Source: Oscillospiraceae bacterium
GTDB taxonomy: Bacteria; Bacillota; Clostridia; Oscillospirales; Oscillospiraceae
Direction of reading: 5' to 3'
DNA: 11,866 nt
NCBI GenBank assembly: GCA_031288675.1
Contig: JAITQY010000146.1
Coordinates: forward strand, 1 to 11,866
Below the pieces are notes generated by a model. The model was not told the DNA's origin. It saw nothing but the letters and a program-made list of their open reading frames with translations, and made no database searches. How positions within the stretch are numbered: position 1 is the stretch's first letter; each line of letters opens with the position of its first letter. The position numbers and the translations under genes were made by a program. Shown piece after piece: positions 6,995-11,866 of the stretch.

Positions 6995-8134
6995 ATGGAC
7001 TACAACAAAGAATCCCTGCGCCTGCACCGTGAATGGGGTGGTAAAATCGAAACCGTCCCTAAGATGAGAGTTGCGACCCGCGACGAACTTTCCGTTGCCT
7101 ATACTCCGGGAGTTGCCGCGGCGTGTCTTGCAATCAGTGCCGACTATTCCGAGTCGTTTCAGCTCACCCAGCGCAAAAACACCGTTGCCGTTGTGACCGA
7201 CGGTACTGCGGTACTCGGGCTTGGCGACATCGGACCGGAAGCCGCTATGCCGGTTATGGAGGGCAAATGCGCCCTCTTCAAAGCCTTTGGCAATGTTGAC
7301 GCGGTTCCGATTTGCCTTCGCACTAAGGACGTGGACGAGATAGTTAACGCTGTTGAGCTTATCTCCGGTTCGTTCGGAGGTATCAATCTTGAGGATATTG
7401 CCGCGCCGCGCTGTTTTGAAATTGAGGAGAAGCTCAAAGCGCGCCTTGATATTCCGGTTTTTCACGATGATCAGCACGGAACTGCTATAGTAGTCCTCGC
7501 CGCTCTTCTGAATGCGCTGAAGCTTACAGACCGTTCGCCGGAAACCGTTAAAGTAGTTATCTCAGGTGCCGGAGCCGCCGGAACCGCCGTTGCGAAGCTT
7601 CTCCGTACAGCCGGAGTTACCTGTATCACGATGACGGACAAAAATGGTATTGTACATCCTGACGAGATATGGCTGGACGGAGCCAAGCGCGAACTCGCGC
7701 AGTGGACTAATCCCGGTCGTATTCGCGGTAAACTTGCAGACGCTGTTCGCGGCGCTGATGTATTCATAGGCGTTTCCGCTCCGAATATCCTTACGCCGGA
7801 GATGGTCAGCTCTATGAACTCCCGCGCAATCGTTTTCGCTATGGCGAATCCCGTTCCGGAGATTATGCCTGACCTTGCCGCCGCCGCCGGAGCGGAGATA
7901 ATTGGAACGGGGCGCAGTGACTTCCCGAACCAGATTAACAACGTACTCGCTTTTCCGGGCGTCTTACGCGGTGTGCTTGACATTCGCGCTAAGCAAATTA
8001 CGGAAGCGATGAAGCTTGCCGCCGCTCGCGCGCTTGCCGCGCTTGCCGGAGAGGATAAGGATCACCTCTTGCCGGAGGCGTTTGATACGCGGCTTGCGGA
8101 AGCGGTTGCGGAAGCCGTCAAACTCGCTGTTTGA
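6995..8134 (+). CDS. NAD(P)-dependent malic enzyme, short bacterial type
   Basis: A 379-residue cytoplasmic enzyme that oxidatively decarboxylates malate to pyruvate and CO2 while making NADH or NADPH. Visible signatures: YTPGVA with the catalytic Tyr36 (36-41), GLGDIGPEAAMPVMEGK ending in the catalytic Lys91, metal ligands Glu133-Asp134 in NLEDI, FHDDQHGTA (157-164), the Rossmann motif GAGAAG (191-196) and GTGRSDFPNQINNVLAFPG near the C-terminus. Length matches the short class (YtsJ-like, about 380-410) without the C-terminal phosphotransacetylase-like domain of MaeB. Cofactor choice cannot be read from the sequence. ATG 6995 was chosen over TTG 6986; only a weak GAAAGAGA (6978-6985) lies upstream. 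The promoter at 6596 would give it a long leader. Confidence 0.93.
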   Translation: MDYNKESLRLHREWGGKIETVPKMRVATRDELSVAYTPGVAAACLAISADYSESFQLTQRKNTVAVVTDGTAVLGLGDIGPEAAMPVMEGKCALFKAFGNVDAVPICLRTKDVDEIVNAVELISGSFGGINLEDIAAPRCFEIEEKLKARLDIPVFHDDQHGTAIVVLAALLNALKLTDRSPETVKVVISGAGAAGTAVAKLLRTAGVTCITMTDKNGIVHPDEIWLDGAKRELAQWTNPGRIRGKLADAVRGADVFIGVSAPNILTPEMVSSMNSRAIVFAMANPVPEIMPDLAAAAGAEIIGTGRSDFPNQINNVLAFPGVLRGVLDIRAKQITEAMKLAAARALAALAGEDKDHLLPEAFDTRLAEAVAEAVKLAV

Positions 8135-8159
8135 CATTTATTCGTAAGTGTGCTAATAT
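8131..8159 (+). promoter_or_regulatory. consensus promoter giving a leaderless transcript
   Basis: TTGACA (8131-8136) overlaps the malic enzyme stop codon (8132-8134). After a 17-bp spacer comes TAATAT (8154-8159), with TG at 8151-8152 as an extended -10. The expected start, about 7 nt after the -10, is 8166, the A of the next gene's ATG. Confidence 0.75.
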
Positions 8160-8165
8160 ATTAAA

Positions 8166-8639
8166 ATGAGCGGTTTTCTTCAATGTGTCATCGCGGAGTG
8201 TGAGGCGGGCAGCGAAAAAAATGTTGCCGCCGACCTGATTACACGGTTCTTCGGCAGTGCAAAGATATTGCGTTCCCAGCACGGCAAGCCGTATCTCGCC
8301 GATACTCCGGAGCTTCATTTCAATATTTCTCACACCAAAGGATATGCCGCTATTGCAGTTTCCGACCGTGAGGTAGGGATTGACGTTGAGCTTTATGAGC
8401 GTCTTGTGAACGTCCGTGACCCTGACCGCTTCGCACGCAGAGTATTTCACCCGGATGAGATAATTTCCGGACTTTCGCTTGCCGAACTTTGGACACGAAA
8501 AGAAGCATATCTAAAAATGCTCGGTACTGGTTTCACTCAGAACCCCCGCGCGCTTAACACTCTCAATACGCCGGGTATCCGCATTCAGGAAGTATTCAGC
8601 GACGGTATAGCGCTGTGCGCGGTATCCGTCACCATTTGA
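8166..8639 (+). CDS. 4'-phosphopantetheinyl transferase, Sfp superfamily (short form)
   Basis: A 157-residue protein that should move the phosphopantetheine arm of coenzyme A onto a conserved Ser of acyl or peptidyl carrier proteins. Motifs: GKPYL (40-44), NISHTKG (53-59), VGIDVE (70-75; Mg-binding Asp and Glu) and WTRKEAYLK (109-117; catalytic Glu and Lys). Sfp proteins usually have about 220 residues in two pseudo-repeats; this one keeps all catalytic motifs but has a short N-terminal half. No synthetase, polyketide or acp gene is nearby, so its partner could be the fatty-acid carrier protein; this is inference. No Shine-Dalgarno precedes the ATG and the promoter at 8131-8159 points to initiation on a leaderless mRNA. 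An in-frame upstream start is not evident. Confidence 0.88.
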   Translation: MSGFLQCVIAECEAGSEKNVAADLITRFFGSAKILRSQHGKPYLADTPELHFNISHTKGYAAIAVSDREVGIDVELYERLVNVRDPDRFARRVFHPDEIISGLSLAELWTRKEAYLKMLGTGFTQNPRALNTLNTPGIRIQEVFSDGIALCAVSVTI

Positions 8640-8706
8640 ATGTTTTTATCTTACTGATAACCTAATAGGTTCGTTTACTAACCACTAATAATTGACTGCT
8701 AATTTT
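8640..8706. other. 67-bp AT-rich spacer with ACTAA words like the 6636-6976 mosaic
   Basis: The stretch TTACTAACCACTAATAATTGACTGCTAATTTT (in pieces: TTACTAACCACTAATAAT then TGACTGCTAATTTT) resembles TTGACTAACGACTAATTTTC at 6878-6897. A small hairpin AACCT-AAT-AGGTT lies at 8659-8671. It holds no Shine-Dalgarno for dxs and no convincing promoter. Confidence 0.35.
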
Positions 8707-10464
8707 ATGGACAACATTAGAAAATTCCTAATTGAACATATCTCGAAAACAGGAGGTCACCTTGCGTCGAACCTCGGCGTTGTCGAACTCACTCAGGCAC
8801 TGCATCGGATTTATGACCCTTATGTTGACCGCATAATTTGGGATGTAGGTCACCAAACCTATGTACACAAAATGCTTACCGGGCGCATGGATAAATTCCC
8901 AACACTCCGGCAATTCGGAGGAATGTCCGGCTTCCCTAAGCCTGCTGAGTCAGCGGCGGATGCGTTTATTGCGGGTCACGCGTCAAACAGCGTTTCTGTT
9001 GCGCTTGGAATGGCGCGCGCCCGCACTCTAAACAAAGATTCATATGAAGTCGTTGCCGTTATCGGTGACGGAGCGCTTACAGGCGGTCTTGCATACGAAG
9101 GTCTTTCCAATGCCGGACAATCCGGAGAGAAGATTACTGTGATCCTCAACGATAACGGAATGAGCATTTCTAAAAGCGTAGGTTCGGTTGCGCCCATGCT
9201 GAAACATTTGTCGGAGCGTCCGGCATATTACAACTTCAAACGGGCGGTTAAGAAGTTCTTTGGCACGGTTCCGGGCGGCAGTCTGATTTATAAGCTCATC
9301 CATAATATTAAGACTAAGCTAAAACGCTTGCTTCTTCCATCCGGCGCGAATTTCTTTGAAGATATAGGTTTCCGCTACTTCGGACCGGTGGACGGTCACG
9401 ACATTGACCGGATGACATTTTTCATTAGCGAGGCTAAGAAGTTGAACTCGCCTACGCTAATACATGTGTTAACTAAAAAAGGCAAAGGGTATCCGCCGGC
9501 TGAGAACTTTCCAAATCTCTATCACGGGGTTCATCCGTTTGACCCTCAAGTAGGGGTTACGGAGCAAAACGGCGAAACTTTTTCGGGAATTTTTGGGAAA
9601 TACCTGACCGAAATTGGGCAAAAAGATGAAAAAGTGGTCGCTATTACTGCCGCTATGGCGGACGGAACAGGGCTTTTTCAATTTGCGGAGCAATTTCCGA
9701 ACCGCTTTTTCGATGACGGTATTACCGAAGCGCACTCCTTAACTATGGCGGCAGGTATGGCGGCGCAGGGACTTCGCCCGGTATTCGCGGTTTATTCTAC
9801 ATTCTTCCAGCGCGCATACGACAGCTTGATTCACGATACGGCTATAATGTCGCTTCCGGTGGTGCTTGCTATCGACCGTGCCGGACTTGTAGGTGAAGAC
9901 GGAGAGACGCATCACGGGCTTTATGACCTTGCGCTTCTGATGTCAGTACCGAATATTGAAATCTTCTGCCCGTCCAATTTTACCGAGCTTAAAAGGTGCC
10001 TTACAGCCGCTTTAGATCAATCAGACCATCCCGTTGCTATCCGTTATCCCCGCGGCGGAGAGCTGCCTCACGTTGAATTACCTGCGATTTCAGGAGAACC
10101 TTCGGTTACAGTAGTGAGTTATGGAATAATGACCGAAGCGGTCGGTAAAGCAATTTTACTTTCGGGAATTTTTGCGGAGTTTTTTCAGCTTATTAGTGTA
10201 AAGGTCAAATGCTTGCAAGACTTGAAAAACATGGCGGAATCAGTATCCCGTACCGGTAAGCTGGCAGTGATTGAGGACGTTGCCGCCTATGGCTGCGTGG
10301 GCGAACACCTCATCGCTGAACTTGCGAAACTTAATGTTTTCCCTAAGAAAGTACTGCTTCGCAACGCCGGAGACGGGTTTGTTACACACGGAAGTATTAG
10401 CGATTTACGCAAATTATTGCGTCTTGACGCTGAATCAATAGCAGAGGATTTACAAAAACTATGA
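8707..10464 (+). CDS. dxs: 1-deoxy-D-xylulose-5-phosphate synthase, N-terminally short
   Basis: Dxs condenses pyruvate with glyceraldehyde-3-phosphate using thiamine diphosphate, the first step of the MEP isoprenoid pathway and a source for thiamine and pyridoxal. The 585 residues show His18 in KTGGHLASNLG, GHQTY (48-52), GHASNS (90-95), the ThDP motif GDG (120-122) to NDN (148-150), FGPVDGHD (225-232), catalytic Glu341 in GITEAHS, and YSTFFQRAYD with DRAGLVGEDG (363-399). Dxs usually has about 620 residues; against E. coli the first 31 or so are absent, so the protein starts inside the first conserved helix (IRKFLI). An in-frame TAA at 8689-8691 rules out a longer form except TTG 8692. GIAEQH is GITEAH here. 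No Shine-Dalgarno precedes the ATG. The stop overlaps nadK. The catalytic core is intact, so it is probably functional. Confidence 0.92.
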   Translation: MDNIRKFLIEHISKTGGHLASNLGVVELTQALHRIYDPYVDRIIWDVGHQTYVHKMLTGRMDKFPTLRQFGGMSGFPKPAESAADAFIAGHASNSVSVALGMARARTLNKDSYEVVAVIGDGALTGGLAYEGLSNAGQSGEKITVILNDNGMSISKSVGSVAPMLKHLSERPAYYNFKRAVKKFFGTVPGGSLIYKLIHNIKTKLKRLLLPSGANFFEDIGFRYFGPVDGHDIDRMTFFISEAKKLNSPTLIHVLTKKGKGYPPAENFPNLYHGVHPFDPQVGVTEQNGETFSGIFGKYLTEIGQKDEKVVAITAAMADGTGLFQFAEQFPNRFFDDGITEAHSLTMAAGMAAQGLRPVFAVYSTFFQRAYDSLIHDTAIMSLPVVLAIDRAGLVGEDGETHHGLYDLALLMSVPNIEIFCPSNFTELKRCLTAALDQSDHPVAIRYPRGGELPHVELPAISGEPSVTVVSYGIMTEAVGKAILLSGIFAEFFQLISVKVKCLQDLKNMAESVSRTGKLAVIEDVAAYGCVGEHLIAELAKLNVFPKKVLLRNAGDGFVTHGSISDLRKLLRLDAESIAEDLQKL

Positions 10465-11240
10465 GGGCAGCTATTTTCACTAATTATACGCGCGATCTTG
10501 ACGGCTCCTTTACGGAACGCGTGAGGTGCTATCTGGCGGATAACGGCGTTACAGTTGTTGCCGTAGGCGGCACTGTTGCGGAGATTGAACGCGCCGCCGC
10601 TGAGTATATCATCGCGCTTGGCGGCGACGGTACGATACTGCGCATTGCTCCGATGGCGGCAAGGTGCGATATTCCCGTCATAGGTATAAATATCGGCGGA
10701 GTAGGCGCGCTAAGTACGTTCGGACGCGATGACTTCGCTTACGGAATGCAGAGGTTCGTTAATAGGGAATTCTCTGTGGAGCGCCGGATGATGCTTGACT
10801 TCAACGGCGACCTTGCCCTTAACGACGTCGTGATTTACCGCGGACACAGCGGACGACCGATAAAGCTGAATATTGAGTACTCCTCCCCGGACAACACAGC
10901 AGATGAGTCGCTTGTTAGTTACCTGTACGGCGACGGGCTTATTATCGCAACGCCTACCGGCAGTACGGCGTATTCCCTTAATGCGGGCGGCAAAATCGTG
11001 GATGCGGCAAGTGAACAGATATTAGTTACACCGATTGTTTCACGCGCTCCGTTGAATATTGTAAGTCCGGAGACTGAGGTCACGGTTACGCTTATCGGCG
11101 AAGTACCGGCAAGCGTCAGCGTGGACGGGCGCGAGCCTGTAGATTTGGCGTTTAACGCTCCGATAACAGTAAAAAGGTCAGATAAATACACTAAATTCGT
11201 AAAATTCACAAAGCTAACACCGGCAAACTCAAGGCGGTAA
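10461..11240 (+). CDS. nadK: NAD kinase
   Basis: NadK phosphorylates NAD to NADP with ATP or polyphosphate in the cytoplasm. The 259-residue protein carries GGDGT (54-58), the NIGGVGALSTF segment (77-87; usually N-x-G-x-LGFL), the ALND substrate motif (119-122), and YGDGLIIATPTGSTAYSL (156-173), all in the expected order; length is typical. Its ATG overlaps the dxs stop as ATGA, and an AGAGGA (10443-10448) lies 12 nt upstream, so translation is probably coupled to dxs. In many Clostridia tlyA lies between these two genes; here it is missing. The terminator at 11270 ends the unit, which may begin at the promoter at 8131. Confidence 0.94.
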   Translation: MRAAIFTNYTRDLDGSFTERVRCYLADNGVTVVAVGGTVAEIERAAAEYIIALGGDGTILRIAPMAARCDIPVIGINIGGVGALSTFGRDDFAYGMQRFVNREFSVERRMMLDFNGDLALNDVVIYRGHSGRPIKLNIEYSSPDNTADESLVSYLYGDGLIIATPTGSTAYSLNAGGKIVDAASEQILVTPIVSRAPLNIVSPETEVTVTLIGEVPASVSVDGREPVDLAFNAPITVKRSDKYTKFVKFTKLTPANSRR

Positions 11241-11269
11241 CAAGTAACGGTAATAGCACAGAGAAAACA

Positions 11270-11310
11270 CCTCTGCGGCGAATTACCGCAGAGGCGCGTT
11301 TAAGTTTTTT
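11270..11310 (+). terminator. intrinsic terminator after nadK, possibly bidirectional
   Basis: CCTCTGCGG (11270-11278) and CCGCAGAGG (11286-11294) form a perfect 9-bp stem with a 7-nt loop, followed by CGCGTTTAAGTTTTTT. AAAAC on the left side pairs in part with GTTT on the right and gives a short U-run on the minus strand, so it may also end the convergent gene at 11320. Confidence 0.8.
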
Positions 11311-11319
11311 GGGCTGGTA

Positions 11320-11544
11320 TTAGTCCGCGCGGTGATGATGATCGGTGACGTAATTGTGCTCACGGAAAAGCAGGGAGATACACCAAATTCCTGCAAGCCC
11401 GATAAGTGTATATACGATACGAGCTGCGGTTCCCGCCATTCCGCCGAAAATACGCGCAATGAAGTCCAAGCCGAATATTCCCATGCTGCCGAGGCATAAA
11501 GCTCCTATAATAGCGATTACAAGCGCGATTCTGTCGAGTATCAT
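11320..11544 (-). CDS. DUF378 (YuzA-like) small membrane protein
   Basis: A 74-residue protein: MILDRIALVIAIIGAL opens helix 1 (about 4-24), then GIFGLDFIARIFGG, then helix 2 (about 41-60, RIVYTLIGLAGIWCISLLF), ending in a polar tail with three His. This is the pattern of B. subtilis YuzA and other DUF378 proteins, whose function is unknown. The family's NWG in GALNWG is CLG here. The open frame extends upstream to 11724, but GGAGG (complement of 11553-11557) lies 8 nt before the ATG at 11544 and the homology starts there, so the short form is right. I see no clear promoter in the 200 bp upstream. It converges on nadK. Confidence 0.85.
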   Translation of the reverse strand: MILDRIALVIAIIGALCLGSMGIFGLDFIARIFGGMAGTAARIVYTLIGLAGIWCISLLFREHNYVTDHHHRAD

Positions 11545-11757
11545 TTGATTTTCCTCCGAATTTATTTGTGTTTCGCAGATAGTGTGTGCAACGTTTACAA
11601 AAAATATACAAATGTTCTCGCTATTGGGGCTGAAGCACGCAGCGGTAAAATAACGGCTATGAAATGGGTTTTGCCGGCATTGTGCGCTCAAACTGAGTTT
11701 GGGTGTAAAAAAACCTTTATGCAAGGGCTTTGATGTATAAATTTAACTACCGTTCGA

Positions 11758-11786
11758 TTGACAAATTATTAAATATGTAGTATGAT
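11758..11786 (+). promoter_or_regulatory. consensus promoter for the gene at the right edge
   Basis: TTGACA (11758-11763), 17-bp spacer, TATGAT (11781-11786). Start of transcription is expected near 11793. It is divergent from the DUF378 gene. Confidence 0.75.
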
Positions 11787-11802
11787 GATACAGTAAATTA
11801 GC

Positions 11803-11810
11803 AGGAGGGA
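11803..11810 (+). promoter_or_regulatory. strong Shine-Dalgarno AGGAGGGA
   Basis: The best ribosome-binding site in the window, about 10 nt after the predicted transcript start. The TTG at 11815 would give only three codons (M-T-Y-stop); the frame that stays open begins at ATT 11814. Confidence 0.65.
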
Positions 11811-11813
11811 ACG

Positions 11814-11866
11814 ATTGACGTATTAGATAGTTGCCGGGAAGCGCTGAAAGGAGCGAACTGTGAAAA
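11814..11866 (+). CDS. start of a gene leaving the window, apparently with an ATT start (partial)
   Basis: After AGGAGGGA (11803-11810) the frame ATT-GAC-GTA-TTA-GAT stays open to the edge and reads (M)IDVLDSCREALKGANCE, a helix-like, protein-like sequence with local codon use. ATG, GTG and TTG are absent in this frame near the Shine-Dalgarno; the stop at 11799-11801 closes it upstream. The alternative is GTG 11860, which has its own AAGGAG (11848-11853) 6 nt before and would make 11793-11859 a leader. Too little is visible to name a family. Confidence 0.45.
   Translation, partial: MDVLDSCREALKGANCE

Noticed and set aside
8659..8671. AACCT-AAT-AGGTT hairpin as a terminator between the transferase gene and dxs
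   Set aside because: Only a 5-bp AT-rich stem and no T-tract; termination there is unlikely.
11687..11725. Hairpins CTCAAAC-TGA-GTTTGGG and CCTT-TATGC-AAGG next to an A-run
   Set aside because: Stems are short. The second would be a minus-strand terminator, but no minus-strand gene is visible upstream of it within the window.
11802..11866. Glycine or lysine riboswitch
   Set aside because: GCGCTGAAAGGAGCGAACTG looks a little like the glycine aptamer core (GCGCCGAAGGAGCAAACTG), but it has an extra A and the expected GGAGAGA is not there; the lysine resemblance is limited to GCTGAAAGG. Purine-rich coding or SD sequence explains it.

Overview
The window looks like a piece of the chromosome of an anaerobic, mid-GC bacterium, most likely a member of the Bacillota (Clostridia-like). 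Reasons: consensus sigma70/SigA-type promoters (three with TTGACA and a 17-bp spacer), a catabolic-looking molybdopterin/Fe-S enzyme without a secretion signal, a dxs-nadK pair (dxs, tlyA, nadK is a familiar clostridial gene order), a YuzA/DUF378 protein, and a GGGCGAGC-type palindrome in a mosaic intergenic region. The taxonomic call is inference. TGA is the commonest stop here and TGG codes Trp, so the standard bacterial code applies.

Layout. 1-192: a possible tail of an upstream gene, then a textbook extended -10 promoter. 193-2820: a two-gene operon for a soluble DMSO-reductase-superfamily enzyme (catalytic subunit plus a small two-cluster ferredoxin-like subunit); the substrate is unknown. 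2921-6540: a CtpE-type cation P-type ATPase whose stop overlaps the start of proA; proA is cut by one in-frame TGA at codon 170 but is otherwise intact. 6541-6994: a 454-bp non-coding spacer with a hairpin, a consensus promoter, an operator-like inverted repeat and a mosaic of degenerate repeats. 6995-8134: malic enzyme. 8166-8639: a short Sfp-type phosphopantetheinyl transferase whose promoter places the transcript start on its ATG (leaderless). 8707-11240: dxs (short at the N-terminus) and nadK, overlapping by 4 nt. 11270-11310: terminator. 11320-11544, minus strand: small DUF378 membrane protein. 11758-11866: another consensus promoter, a strong Shine-Dalgarno and the start of a gene that runs off the edge, apparently with an ATT start.

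How the genes fit together. The right half is central metabolism: malic enzyme yields pyruvate and NAD(P)H, Dxs uses pyruvate plus glyceraldehyde-3-phosphate for the MEP isoprenoid pathway (which later consumes NADPH), and NadK supplies NADP. The left half is accessory: a redox enzyme of unknown substrate and a cation pump. No defence system, CRISPR array, transposase, tRNA or rRNA was found. The most interesting items are the unusual Fe-S motif of the molybdoenzyme, the single nonsense codon in proA, the leaderless start signals, the repeat mosaic, the truncated Dxs and the possible ATT start.
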